Assembly (NCBI RefSeq): GCF_032397745.1
Contig: NZ_CP135921.1
Coordinates: 248,001 to 312,000 of the forward strand
Direction: 5' to 3'
Source of the DNA: Bradyrhizobium prioriisuperbiae
GTDB taxonomy: Bacteria; Pseudomonadota; Alphaproteobacteria; Rhizobiales; Xanthobacteraceae
Length of the DNA stretch: 64,000 bases
Shown here: positions 35,101-43,002 of the stretch, piece by piece
Layout: every line of letters begins with the position of its first letter
Position numbering within the stretch: position 1 is the first letter of the stretch
The notes under the pieces: model-generated
Told to the model about the DNA's origin: nothing
The model's database searches: none
Seen by the model: the letters and a program-made list of their open reading frames with translations, nothing else
Translations under genes and position numbers: made by a program

Positions 35101-35708
35101 TCGAACGCGATCGCCAGCATCAGGCCGCGATGGTGTTCGCTGGCATTGATGTGCCGCACGCCGAAGACGATCGCGAACAGCGCCATCGACGCCGCGACGC
35201 CGAAGGCCGAATCCTGCCAGAACCGCAGCGCCTCGCCGCCGGCCGGTCCCGGCAGCAGCACCAGATAATCAAAGCTCTTGCCGACCGCCTTCAGCTGCAG
35301 CGCGATATAGGGCAGCACCCCGAGCAGCGACGCCAGCGTTACCAGCGCGGCGAGTGACTGGCTTTTGCCATAACGCGCGGCGATGAAGTCGGAAATCGAG
35401 GTGACGTTTTGCGCCTTGGCGATCGCGATCACCTTGGACAAAATCCGCTGGCCAAATATCAGCACCAATGTCGGGCCGACATAGATCGTGATGAAATCGA
35501 GGCCGCTACCTGCGGCACGGCCCACCGAGCCGTAGAAGCTCCAGGAGGTGTTGTAGACCGCCAGTGTCAGGCAATAGCCGACCGCGGCGACCCAGGATCC
35601 CGGCGACACCAGCGGGCCGTTCACGCTCCGGCGATCGCCCCACCAGGCGATCAGGAACAGCGTGGTCACGTACGCCGCTGCAATCGCTAGGACAAACCAC
35701 CCCTGCAA
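32130..35708 (-). CDS. mctS: SSS-transporter-domain hybrid sensor kinase (MctS/CbrA-like)
   Basis: A 1192-residue inner-membrane protein. Residues ~1-520 form a 13-helix sodium:solute-symporter domain (MQGWFVLAIAAAYVTTLFLI at the start). A PAS region at ~645-770 (VPQGICAFDADFNISAWNGR), HisKA with FLAAASHDLLQPLNAARLF (H ~814), HATPase_c (~925-1035, ILQNLLSNAVRYTPRGD, GSGLGLAIVDRI) and a C-terminal receiver (~1054-1185, ALVDYHIDG) follow. The start codon is TTG at 35708 with ACGAGG 5 bases ahead; an ATG nearby is out of frame. Coupled to the downstream response regulator. The transporter-like domain probably senses or senses-while-transporting a carboxylate; whether it carries flux is unknown. 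Confidence 0.93.
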   Translation of the reverse strand: MQGWFVLAIAAAYVTTLFLIAWWGDRRSVNGPLVSPGSWVAAVGYCLTLAVYNTSWSFYGSVGRAAGSGLDFITIYVGPTLVLIFGQRILSKVIAIAKAQNVTSISDFIAARYGKSQSLAALVTLASLLGVLPYIALQLKAVGKSFDYLVLLPGPAGGEALRFWQDSAFGVAASMALFAIVFGVRHINASEHHRGLMLAIAFESVVKLVAFLVVALFVLFGMSGGVSGLWAQLQSDPQLGKVFTFDLSQPVWLSNIIISAIAFLCLPQAFHVAIVENETPGHTRVAAWLYPVYLAFFSLLILPVAVAGMAMFGSVTDPDSYVIALPIVANAKAVSLIAFLGGLSAATGMVIMTSVALSTMLCNDVIMPLLLRWRFLGRRAETWSVSSALVTVRRLSIVGILLLAYLMHRLVNQAYPLTVIGLLSFVAVAQFGPAFIGGLFWTRANKIGASVGIAVGFLVWGYTLLLPSAAPLWPAADRIVRDGLWQLAWLRPDALFGFDNLDPISHATLWSLSANVICFVALSLFGKQSAVERNQASAFTHGAPHEISSMLSSRVVVRFDDLRSLAIRFVGAERGAAQFDSYIAARRSGRGPRFDQSGLVDLDSIRFTEHLLAGAIGAASARVVIAASLEGHSLSRRAAMAMLDEASEALRFNRRLLQGVLESVPQGICAFDADFNISAWNGRFIELLDLPRDLVHVGWPLAELIQFNVGRDEYGEAEFAALLVNRDVSIQTWPYVYERKRPDGTVLEIAYDRIAEGGYVSTYTDVTERYRAAEALRRANEDLEQRVHERTDALERAKAEAEQANLGKTRFLAAASHDLLQPLNAARLFLSALDESLQSMPASGGQSPRDKERMLTDSAITALRSTEHVLDTLLDISSYDSGAVHADLVDFPIADVLAQLTVEFSALARERGLTLRVVTCGADVRSDPHLLRRILQNLLSNAVRYTPRGDILLGCRRHGAELRLEVWDTGVGIAPEYQQKIFEEFQRLAPGAGSDKGSGLGLAIVDRISRLLGHAVDVRSRPGRGSCFAVTVPLAQGPGVALKPAPAQENPSAAMKPLTILCLDNDVTILQGLTALLEGWGHRVITAVDARTALAAAAANRPDVALVDYHIDGVRTGMDFLDDLRQMLGQTSGAGFPGLLVTGDRSEDVRKAAQARGCGILLKPVKPAALRRFLSGAALRGQLTTDQDDDAA

Positions 35709-35802
35709 AACATCCTCGTCAAGGCTTCCTGGGGCGTGGATTTATACACCCTCTTGCCGGCCTTAAACTGGCTTTAGGCCGGCTTTGCAATGCCGGATGG
35801 CC

Positions 35803-35837
35803 TGTGGCGGCGACCGGAGAGGCCGGGCGCCGCCACA
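35803..35837. terminator. Hairpin after the SSS permease gene
   Basis: TGTGGCGGCG (35803-35812) and CGCCGCCACA (35828-35837) form a perfect 10-bp stem with a 15-base loop, 11 bases past the permease stop. No T-run follows on the minus strand, so it may be an attenuator that lets some reading pass into the kinase gene rather than a full stop. Confidence 0.6.
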
Positions 35838-35847
35838 GATGGCTAAT

Positions 35848-37338
35848 TTAGGCCGGACTCTTAGCCGGGCCCGTCTGTTGCAGGCCGCGGAGCGCGAGGT
35901 TGACCACCACCGCCACCACGATATTGGCCGCCAGCGCCAGCAGCCCGGTGTAGATGGCGATGCTGCCCATCCCGAAGTCGATGGTGTGCAGCGGCTTCAG
36001 TCCATCGGACCAGGCCAGCACCGAGCCACCGACCAGCCCGACCGCCCAGCCGACCAGCAGCGCCTTGCTGGAGAACCAGTTCAGGTACAGGCCGAACACC
36101 AATGCCGGCAGCGTCTGCAGGATCCACAGACCGCCAAGCAACTGCAGATCGAGCGCGAATTGTGTCGGCATCAGCAGGATGGCGAGCAGCGCGCCGACCT
36201 TCACCAGCATCGAGGTGTTCTTGGCGACCTTGGCCTCACCCGCCGGCGTGACGGCCGGATTGATCCAGACTTTCCAGAAGTTGCGGGTGAACAGATTGGC
36301 CGCGCCGATGCTCATCACCGCAGCCGGAACCAGGGCCCCGATTGCGATCGCCGCGAACGCAAAGCCGGCGAACCAGCCCGGAAACAGCGTCTTGAACAAT
36401 TCCGGCACCACATCATTGTTGCTGGCGAGTTTGAGGCCGGCGGCATGGCCCATATAGCCCAGCAGCGCGAGCAGCCCGAGCAGCAAGGTATAGGCGGGCA
36501 GCAGGATGGCATTCTTGCGAATGGTGTTCTCGCCTGACGACGCGAAGATCCCGGTCAGCGTGTGCGGATACATGAAGGCCGCAAGCGCCGAGCCCAGCGC
36601 CAGCGACGCATAGGGGAAGATCTGCGCCGGCGACAGCAGAATGCCGCCCGATCCCTTGGCTTTGAACGCGGTATCGGCCGCGGTGAAGATCGCACCATAA
36701 CCGCCGAGTTTCGACGGCACGATCGCGATCGCGGCAATCACCACGATATAGATCATGATGTCCTTGACGAAAGCGATCAGCGCCGGCGCACGCAGCCCCG
36801 ACGAGTAGGTGTAGAGCGCCAGCACCAGGAAGGCGAGGACCAGAGGAATCTCGCCGTGCAGCCCCAGCGCCTTGATGGCGACCTCCATGCCGATCAATTG
36901 CAAGGCGATGTACGGCATGGTGGCGAGCACGCCGGTGGCCGCTACCGCGAGCTCCAGACTGCGCGATCCATACGCGCCGCGAACGACGTCGCCCGCGGTG
37001 ACATAACCCTTGTCCTTCGCCACTCTCCACAGCACCGGCATTACCGCGAACACGAACGGGTAGACGATGATGGTGTAGGGCAGCGCGAAAAAGCCGTAGG
37101 CGCCGACCGCATAGACCAGCGCCGGAACGGCGATCACCGTGTAGGCGGTGTAGAAGTCGCCACCGACCAGGAACCAGGTGATCCAGGTGCCGAACTTGCG
37201 ACCGCCGAGCCCCCATTCATCAAGATGGGCCAGCGTCTCCGGCTTGCGCCATCGCGACGCCACGAAGCCCATGCCGGTCACCAGGACGAACAGGGCGATG
37301 AAAACGGTCAAAGCCGCGCTGTCGACATTAGCCGTCAT
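35848..37338 (-). CDS. mctP: SSS-family monocarboxylate permease (MctP-like)
   Basis: An inner-membrane sodium:solute symporter of 496 residues with about 13 helices. GGRKFGTWITWFLVGGDFYTAYTVIAVP is the N-terminal SSS pattern (key part WFLVGGDFYTAY), and IGALVPAAVMSIGAANLFTRNF the family signature near TM9-10. It resembles rhizobial MctP, which takes up lactate, pyruvate and alanine, and it stands next to an mctSR-like kinase/regulator pair. The ATG at 37338 overlaps the 3' end of the small DUF3311 gene by 11 bases, so the small protein and the carrier are made together. Its terminator-like hairpin lies before the kinase gene. Confidence 0.92.
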   Translation of the reverse strand: MTANVDSAALTVFIALFVLVTGMGFVASRWRKPETLAHLDEWGLGGRKFGTWITWFLVGGDFYTAYTVIAVPALVYAVGAYGFFALPYTIIVYPFVFAVMPVLWRVAKDKGYVTAGDVVRGAYGSRSLELAVAATGVLATMPYIALQLIGMEVAIKALGLHGEIPLVLAFLVLALYTYSSGLRAPALIAFVKDIMIYIVVIAAIAIVPSKLGGYGAIFTAADTAFKAKGSGGILLSPAQIFPYASLALGSALAAFMYPHTLTGIFASSGENTIRKNAILLPAYTLLLGLLALLGYMGHAAGLKLASNNDVVPELFKTLFPGWFAGFAFAAIAIGALVPAAVMSIGAANLFTRNFWKVWINPAVTPAGEAKVAKNTSMLVKVGALLAILLMPTQFALDLQLLGGLWILQTLPALVFGLYLNWFSSKALLVGWAVGLVGGSVLAWSDGLKPLHTIDFGMGSIAIYTGLLALAANIVVAVVVNLALRGLQQTGPAKSPA

Positions 37339-37504
37339 GGCGCGTGCTCCTGTAGACGATGAAAGTCAGGAGCGAGGTCAGCGGCACCCAGGCGAGCTGG
37401 TACCAATAGAAGAAGGGAAAGCCGAACAGAGACGGATCCTTGATGTTGTAGAACGGCACAATCATCAGGCCGACGAACGGCAACAGCAGCAGCAGGCGTA
37501 TCAA
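37328..37504 (-). CDS. DUF3311 small membrane protein, permease partner (58 aa)
   Basis: A 58-residue protein with two membrane helices: LIRLLLLLPFVGLMIVPFYN and FGFPFFYWYQLAWVPLTSLL, separated by IKDPSL, a pattern I know from DUF3311 proteins encoded beside SSS permeases. The start is TTG at 37502-37504 with GGGAGGAG just upstream. The stop lies inside the permease gene, an 11-base overlap (37328-37338). It is too short for many gene finders. The likely role is a subunit or assembly partner of the carrier, by analogy with such pairs. Confidence 0.88.
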   Translation of the reverse strand: MIRLLLLLPFVGLMIVPFYNIKDPSLFGFPFFYWYQLAWVPLTSLLTFIVYRSTRHDG

Positions 37505-37601
37505 GCGCTCCTCCCATGTTCATGACAACGACGCGCACGTTTGCGGGCGCAACTTGAGCGCGATAGTGCGCCAAACGGCCGCAAAGCTCCCGCCCTACCT
37601 T

Positions 37602-37634
37602 GGGTCTGCCGGACCCCAGTACTTTGGTATGGGG
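37602..37634. promoter_or_regulatory. Nested inverted repeats upstream of the permease operon
   Basis: About 100-130 bp before the DUF3311 start lie GGGTC-TGCCG-GACCC (37602-37616) and, overlapping it, CCCC-N13-GGGG (37614-37634). These are candidate sites for the LuxR-type response regulator of the locus. The assignment rests only on position and symmetry. Confidence 0.4.
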
Positions 37635-37792
37635 CAGTCGGAGAGAGACGCTGGGGACATCGCGGGTAGCCACACTCGTCGCCGGCGGGAGCAATGTTTC
37701 CCCGCCGGGAGCACGATTTTGCGCGAATCCGAACGCAAAGCGGACGTGACCTGCTGCTCAACTCGCTGTGGTCATGATGCAGGAGGCATTCC

Positions 37793-38275
37793 ATGCAAGG
37801 ACAAATGAAGCAGAGATTGAATTACTCGAGATTGAAATACTTGGCGGCTGCAGCAGTGCTATCGACGCTAGCGATCTCACCAGCACTGGCAGGAGACCTG
37901 CTGCTGCCGGAAGACTCGCTTTACCCGAGAGCTCCGCAACATCGTTATGAGCCGGGCCCGTACACTTATCAGGATAACTACGGCAGCTATCGCGGCCCCT
38001 ACAGGACGCGCCGGTCCACCACGACGTACGAAGAAGTCCCGGTTTATGAACGCCGCGAGCCCGGCTTCTGGCCGGCGGATGTCGTTGGCGGCGCGATCGG
38101 AACGGCGGGCGCGATCGCAAGCGGTGCGGTCGAGACCGCAGGCGCGATCGCGACGGCACCGTTCCGCGCCGACACTTATGAAAGCAACGACGACGTTTAT
38201 AACAACGACGATGGCGTCTGTCAGCCCGGGACTCATTTCCGCGGTCCGGACGGGCTGTGGCGCCGCTGCCGGTAA
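37793..38275 (+). CDS. Small exported protein of unknown function
   Basis: A 160-residue protein I cannot name. LKYLAAAAVLSTLAISPALA is a clear Sec signal peptide cleaved before GDLLLPEDS. The mature part has a Tyr/Arg/Pro-rich stretch (RYEPGPYTYQDNYGSYRGPY), a hydrophobic G/A segment (VVGGAIGTAGAIASGAVETA, ~95-120) and an ending with two cysteines around GTHFRGPDGLWRRC, reminiscent of periplasmic or surface proteins of Bradyrhizobiaceae. AGGAGG stands 7 bases before the ATG. It faces the beta-lactamase-like gene tail to tail, with a hairpin over the junction. Confidence 0.85.
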   Translation: MQGQMKQRLNYSRLKYLAAAAVLSTLAISPALAGDLLLPEDSLYPRAPQHRYEPGPYTYQDNYGSYRGPYRTRRSTTTYEEVPVYERREPGFWPADVVGGAIGTAGAIASGAVETAGAIATAPFRADTYESNDDVYNNDDGVCQPGTHFRGPDGLWRRCR

Positions 38276-38289
38276 GCGCAGCCCGCAGC

Positions 38290-38310
38290 GGGCGGCTCAA
38301 TCAGCCGCCC
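38290..38310. terminator. Bidirectional hairpin between convergent genes
   Basis: GGGCGGCT-CAATC-AGCCGCCC is a perfect 8-bp stem with a 5-base loop, 14 bases past the exported protein's stop and covering the last codons of the opposing hydrolase gene. No T-run on either side. Confidence 0.65.
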
Positions 38311-39881
38311 GTAACCTGTGCCCTGCCGACCAGAACAGGCATATCGAGCGCCGCCGAATTGACGTTGACACTGCGGCTCAAGCGCAGCAGTGGTCCTTCG
38401 AACACGCATTCGACGGTGTCGCGGAACGCGGATTCGACAAACACCCAGATCATCACGAAGGTTCTGGTATCGCGCCACGCACCGCTGGCGATCACACGCA
38501 TGACATCGGGCTGATATTCGTGGTGCAGCTTGTTGCCGGTCATGGTGGTGGAGCCCTCCACCGCCTGCCCAAGGCCGACCTCGATGGTGTGGATGCCGCG
38601 ATCGTCCTCCAGCACAAAGCGGCAGCCTTTGTCCGCAAACGTGAGGCTGACCGATTTGATCGCGTCGGCATTCTCGGGAAACTGATATTTTTTCGCCGAA
38701 ACATACGGCACCACCGACGATGACGAGAGCGCTGGCTGCGGCAGCAGGCGCAGGTTCGCTGTCCGGGCCGCGAGGGCTTTTCCGTCGCGGCTGTGAGCTG
38801 TGACCGAAGCCGACAGCATCGCGGGCGTATGCTGGAAAACCAGCTTGGTGAAACCCGCCCCGCCGGGGATGCCCGACGTGATCGCCAGCACGGCGTTATG
38901 CTTCGGAAACACGAAGCTGAGCTGGCTGAACAGGCCATTGGCATAATATGCGCCGTCCGGCCCGAGCCACCATTGATACCCATAGGTATCCTTGACATGC
39001 GGCGACTGCACCGCCGCCACCCAGTCCGCGGGCAGCACCTGCTTGCCGTTCCAGCGGCCGTTCTGGGCATGCAGGATGCCGAGCTTGAGGCTGTCGACGG
39101 TCTTCCAGCTCAGGCCGTTCGCGCCCGGCGAGATGTTCTCCGGCCCCACTGGCCACTGATAGCCGGTGATGCCGAGCGGATCGAACAGACGCGTCTTGAG
39201 ATAATCGGCGAGCGGCTGTCCGGTGACCTTGGTGACGATGGCGGACAACAGATAGGTCGCCGCACTGGTGTAGACCCATTTGGTGCCCGGCTGATAGACG
39301 ACCGGAATCTTGAAGAACTCCGCAACCCAGCTGGTCTTGATCGGTCGCCAGACCGACCCCGACACCATATGCGCATGGCCGGTCCGCATGGTCAGCAGAT
39401 CCTCGACCGTCATGGCTGCAAGCTTGTCGTCGACGGTGTCGGGCAAGTGCTCCCTAAAGAACGACACCACCTTGTCCCGCAGATTGAAGCGCCCTTCGGC
39501 GATGGCGAGTCCGACGGCACACACCGCGACACTCTTGGTGAGCGAATGCATCATGTGGACGCGATCCGCCCGATAGGGCGACCACCAGCCCTCCGCCACC
39601 ACATGGCCATTGCGCCACAGCATGAAACTGTGCAGCTCAAAGCCCTGGCGGTCGACGTCATCGAGAAAATCAAGGATGGCGCGTGGCGCGATGCCCTGGT
39701 CTTCGGGGCGGCTGCGCGCGAGACCGTCGGACGCGGCCATGGCCAAACACCAATCCGCGTCACCGGCCACCATGGCGACGGATCCGCCAAGCAGCAGTGT
39801 CAGCGCCGCGCGGCGTGACGGCTTCAGCCCGTGGCCAGTTCCGGAGATGTGATGCGCCAGCGTCTTCGCGTCGTTCAGCAT
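38301..39881 (-). CDS. Serine beta-lactamase-like hydrolase, Tat-type leader
   Basis: A class C beta-lactamase/esterase-fold protein of 526 residues. MHSLTKSVAV contains the SxxK nucleophile-base pair, and KWVYTSAATYLLSAIV the tyrosine of the second motif. SRRAALTLLLGGSVAMVAG is a twin-arginine-like signal, so it is probably periplasmic. After the ~380-residue catalytic domain a beta-rich tail (~390-520, with CRFVLEDDRGIHTIEVG) resembles lipocalin-like C-terminal domains of such hydrolases. Antibiotic resistance is not implied; many members are esterases or peptidases. Separated from the CPA2 antiporter gene by 14 bases on the same strand, so the two are probably cotranscribed. Confidence 0.9.
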   Translation of the reverse strand: MLNDAKTLAHHISGTGHGLKPSRRAALTLLLGGSVAMVAGDADWCLAMAASDGLARSRPEDQGIAPRAILDFLDDVDRQGFELHSFMLWRNGHVVAEGWWSPYRADRVHMMHSLTKSVAVCAVGLAIAEGRFNLRDKVVSFFREHLPDTVDDKLAAMTVEDLLTMRTGHAHMVSGSVWRPIKTSWVAEFFKIPVVYQPGTKWVYTSAATYLLSAIVTKVTGQPLADYLKTRLFDPLGITGYQWPVGPENISPGANGLSWKTVDSLKLGILHAQNGRWNGKQVLPADWVAAVQSPHVKDTYGYQWWLGPDGAYYANGLFSQLSFVFPKHNAVLAITSGIPGGAGFTKLVFQHTPAMLSASVTAHSRDGKALAARTANLRLLPQPALSSSSVVPYVSAKKYQFPENADAIKSVSLTFADKGCRFVLEDDRGIHTIEVGLGQAVEGSTTMTGNKLHHEYQPDVMRVIASGAWRDTRTFVMIWVFVESAFRDTVECVFEGPLLRLSRSVNVNSAALDMPVLVGRAQVTGG

Positions 39882-39895
39882 CGCCCATCCTTTTG

Positions 39896-41623
39896 CTACG
39901 GCAGCACCTCGCGCCGCTCGGCCAGCAGTTGATCGAGCTCCGCCTTCTTCTCGTCGAGCAGGCTGTCGTCGACGGCTTCGATGGCGCTCAGGAGTTCACG
40001 GGCGTCGCTGATCCGCGGCACCGTGACGTAGTCTGCACCCGCGGCATAGATATCGGGCACGTCGGACAGGAAATCCGCCGTCGCGATCACCTTGGCGGTC
40101 GTATTCAGCGACCGCACATGGCGCACCAGCTTCTCGTTGTTGGCGCCTTTCAGCAACGAATCCGGCACGCTCAGGATGATGATCTCGGCACTGGCAATCC
40201 CGGCGTGCAGCAGTGTGTCGACATTGCTGATATCGCCGTAAATGACATGGAGGCCACGGGCCTTCAGGTTGCTGAACACCACCGGATTGAAATCGACCAC
40301 ACTGACCTGTTCGAGCAGCGATGGATTCTGCCGTTCGATCTCGCTGAGCAATGCACTGGCAGAGCGGAAGAAGCCGAGGATCACAATCCGCCGCCCGGCA
40401 CCATGGCCGTCGCCATGAGCCTCGCCATCGACGCCAACGTGGTCGAGGTCGCGCAGTCCCATCCGCTTCAGCAAGGGAATCGACCAGCGGCAGATCGGAT
40501 CGCTCTGGGTGATCATGAAGGTGGAGAGCACGGCCAGCACCACGAAGGCGAACGATACCGCACTCGAAGTCGCCGTGCTGAGATGGCCGGCGGCGATGCC
40601 GACCTGGATCACCACCAGCGAGAATTCGCTGATCTGCGCCAGATTAAGCGCCGGCAACAGGCTGGCGCGCAGCCCCTGCTTCATCAAATAGAGGGGCACG
40701 AAGGTGGTGACCAGTCGGCTCACCACCGTGAACGCCGCAATCACCAGCGCAAAACCGACCACCGACAGGCTGGGAATCGGAATCGTCATGCCGAGCGCGA
40801 CAAAGAACAGCGTGATGAAGAAATCACGCAGCGTCGTGACCTTGGCCGTGACGTCAAGGGCATAGGGGAAGGTCGAAAGCGAGACGCCGGCCACCAGCGA
40901 ACCCATCTCGCGCGACAGATGCAGCTTTTCGGCGATCTCGCCGATCAGGAAACACCACGCCAGCGCGCCGAGCAGCACCAGTTCCGGCCGCCGCGCCACC
41001 CGGTGAAACAGCGGCGGCAACACATAACGGCTCAGCACCAGGGCGACGGCGACCAGCACGACGACGCGACCGATCGACAGCAGCACGATCGAAATCTGCA
41101 GGTTGTCGAGGCTCGGCTGCACCGCAAGAAACAGAATCGCGAAAATGTCCTGCAGCACCAGGATGCCGAGCGTGATACGCCCCGGCAACGTGTCGAGCTC
41201 GCGCTTTTCGTACAAGACCTTGACGATAATGACCGTGCTGCTCAGCGCGCAGGCGATGCAGAGATAAAGCGCATCGAAACCGCCCTTGCCCATCGGCAGC
41301 CCGATCGCCATGAAAAAGGCGATGCCGAGCAGGCAGCCGCCGACCAATTGCCCGCCGGACCCGAACAGGATCACCCGCCCGGCCCGGACGATCTTCTTCA
41401 GGTCGATTTCCAACCCGATCATGAACAGCATGAAGATCAGGCCGAGTTCGGAGATGGTGTTGATGGATTCGCGGGTGTGCACCCATCCGGTGCCGTAGGG
41501 CCCGATGATGAAGCCGGCGACCAGATAAGCGAGAATCAGCGGCTGACGCAGAAAATGCGCGGCAAGGCCCAGCGCCCATGCGAACAGGATGCAGAGCGTA
41601 ATATCGCGAATCAGTTCGGCCAT
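39896..41623 (-). CDS. CPA2 cation:proton antiporter with degenerate RCK domain
   Basis: A 575-residue inner-membrane antiporter of the YbaL/KefB type. Residues ~1-385 give about 12 helices (LAYLVAGFIIGPYGTGWV, LGLIFMLFMIGLEIDLKKI, CALSSTVIIVKVLYEK). A C-terminal Rossmann domain (~415-560) should be an RCK/TrkA-N nucleotide sensor, but its usual GxGRxG loop reads VILGFFRSASALL, so the dinucleotide site looks lost. The rest (VVDFNPVVFSNLKARGLHVIYGD) keeps the fold. Likely role: K+ or Na+ efflux for pH or electrophile stress. Ends 15 bases before the hydrolase gene's start. Confidence 0.9.
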   Translation of the reverse strand: MAELIRDITLCILFAWALGLAAHFLRQPLILAYLVAGFIIGPYGTGWVHTRESINTISELGLIFMLFMIGLEIDLKKIVRAGRVILFGSGGQLVGGCLLGIAFFMAIGLPMGKGGFDALYLCIACALSSTVIIVKVLYEKRELDTLPGRITLGILVLQDIFAILFLAVQPSLDNLQISIVLLSIGRVVVLVAVALVLSRYVLPPLFHRVARRPELVLLGALAWCFLIGEIAEKLHLSREMGSLVAGVSLSTFPYALDVTAKVTTLRDFFITLFFVALGMTIPIPSLSVVGFALVIAAFTVVSRLVTTFVPLYLMKQGLRASLLPALNLAQISEFSLVVIQVGIAAGHLSTATSSAVSFAFVVLAVLSTFMITQSDPICRWSIPLLKRMGLRDLDHVGVDGEAHGDGHGAGRRIVILGFFRSASALLSEIERQNPSLLEQVSVVDFNPVVFSNLKARGLHVIYGDISNVDTLLHAGIASAEIIILSVPDSLLKGANNEKLVRHVRSLNTTAKVIATADFLSDVPDIYAAGADYVTVPRISDARELLSAIEAVDDSLLDEKKAELDQLLAERREVLP

Positions 41624-41660
41624 GCGTCCCCCGGTTGAAGAGGGACCATAAAAGGCAAAT

Positions 41661-41693
41661 CGGCCGGCTAATGCAAGCCGGCTTTGGCCGGCT
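41661..41693. repeat. GCCGGC-rich palindromic cluster at LysR 3' end
   Basis: AGCCGGC-TTTG-GCCGGCT (41676-41693) is a perfect 7-bp hairpin, preceded by GGCCGGCTAATGCAAGCCGG. Similar wording (GGCCGGCTTTGCAATGCCGG) occurs at 35777-35797. It can act as the terminator of the LysR gene and may belong to a small dispersed repeat family. Confidence 0.5.
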
Positions 41694-42630
41694 ACGACGC
41701 GCGGGCCTGCCCGTTACGATCGGCGCCTGTTTCAGTCGCGAAGTCCAGGCGGGACTGCATGAATTTCGAGAATATGACGGCCTTGGCCGGCTGGTAGACC
41801 GTGCTCGGATAGATGATCCAGGCGGCCGTATCCGAAGGTCCGGTTGTGACCGCATAGTCCGGCAGCACGCGCACCAGCGTGCCGTCGTCCAGGTCCGCAC
41901 CGATCATCCAGTCGGGCAGCAGCGCCGGCCCCATGTTGGCGAGCGCACATTGCCGGACCGCCAGTTCGCTCGAAAACCTCAGATTGCCGTTGACGAGCAC
42001 CTGCGCCTCCTCGTCGTCGCGGCGGAAGGTCCAGCGCTCACCGTCACGCGCCGTGTCGAGCAACAGACATTGCCGGGTGCTCAGATCGACCGGAAGCAAC
42101 GGATGCCCGGCCTGTTCGAGATACTGCGGGCCGGCGCACACCGAGTGGCTGGTCGAGAACAGCTTGGTCGCCGGATAGCTGATCTTCTCCCGCTCCGCGA
42201 ACTGAACCGCGAGATCAATCCGTTCTGCCACCAGATCCGGCGTCCTGTCGATCAGCATCAGATCCACCGAGATGTCCGGATGCGCCTGCTTGAACTCCGG
42301 CAGCAGTGGCAGCACGCACATCATTCCGAACGCAACCGAGGTGGCGACGCGCAATTCGCCCGCCGGAGTCTTGCCGATCTCCTGCACCGCGTGCTTGGCG
42401 CGCTCCATCTGCTCGACAATCGGCTTGACCTTCTCGAAGAAGACATTGCCGGCTTCGGTGGGGACGATACGCCGCGTGCTGCGGAAGAACAGACGCGCGC
42501 CGAGCTCTTCCTCGAGCGAGGACACCACGCGTGAAATCGACGAGGGGTCGATGTTCTGATCCTTGGCCACCGCGGTGAAGGATCCGCGGCGCATCACATC
42601 GACAAAGGTCGCGAGCGCATCAATATCCAT
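41692..42630 (-). CDS. LysR-family transcriptional regulator
   Basis: A 312-residue regulator. Residues ~1-60 form the LysR winged helix (ALATFVDVMRRGSFTAVAKD, PSSISRVVSSLEEELGARLF, STRRIVPTEAG). The remaining residues form the periplasmic-binding-like effector domain (LRVATSVAFGMMCVLPLLPEF, DLMLIDRTPDLVAERIDLAV). The ATG at 42630 begins the fold; a longer frame upstream is not supported. No divergent gene is near, so the target is unclear; the sequence is of the CrgA/AaeR-like subgroup. Confidence 0.93.
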   Translation of the reverse strand: MDIDALATFVDVMRRGSFTAVAKDQNIDPSSISRVVSSLEEELGARLFFRSTRRIVPTEAGNVFFEKVKPIVEQMERAKHAVQEIGKTPAGELRVATSVAFGMMCVLPLLPEFKQAHPDISVDLMLIDRTPDLVAERIDLAVQFAEREKISYPATKLFSTSHSVCAGPQYLEQAGHPLLPVDLSTRQCLLLDTARDGERWTFRRDDEEAQVLVNGNLRFSSELAVRQCALANMGPALLPDWMIGADLDDGTLVRVLPDYAVTTGPSDTAAWIIYPSTVYQPAKAVIFSKFMQSRLDFATETGADRNGQARAS

Positions 42631-43002
42631 CTTCAATCCACGCGGCCCCGGACAATTCCGTCGCAATACTCTTCAAATGCAAACAACCGTCGATCGAGAG
42701 CTTATGCCAGCTGAGAGAAAGCAACGAATCGGCTAAAGCATGACGATGGCCGGTTCGCTGGATTATGCAGGGGACGCGCGTGATCGCATCTCCCATTTGA
42801 GCGATGAAGCTCACTCTCTCGGACGCCTCCATGTGGCAGCAGAGCCTCAAGGCGGGACGACGTCCATCCACCGAACGGGGGACCATGCGTTTTCAACCGC
42901 GATCTCCGCAAAAAAATCGCATGGCTCACCACGGGCGTGGAGCATAAGACGCCATGGGAGTTTTCTTCACGCGAGCCAGCGTCCGCTTTGCTGGAAGACG
43001 CT
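42631..43002. other. 372-bp gap with no supported gene
   Basis: Upstream of lysR and downstream of the next TetR gene. Open frames here have no ribosome site and no recognisable domain. A GCGAT...ATCGC inverted repeat flanks a run of seven A/T (about 42899-42920) and could be a weak terminator for the TetR gene. Nothing else stands out. Confidence 0.5.
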
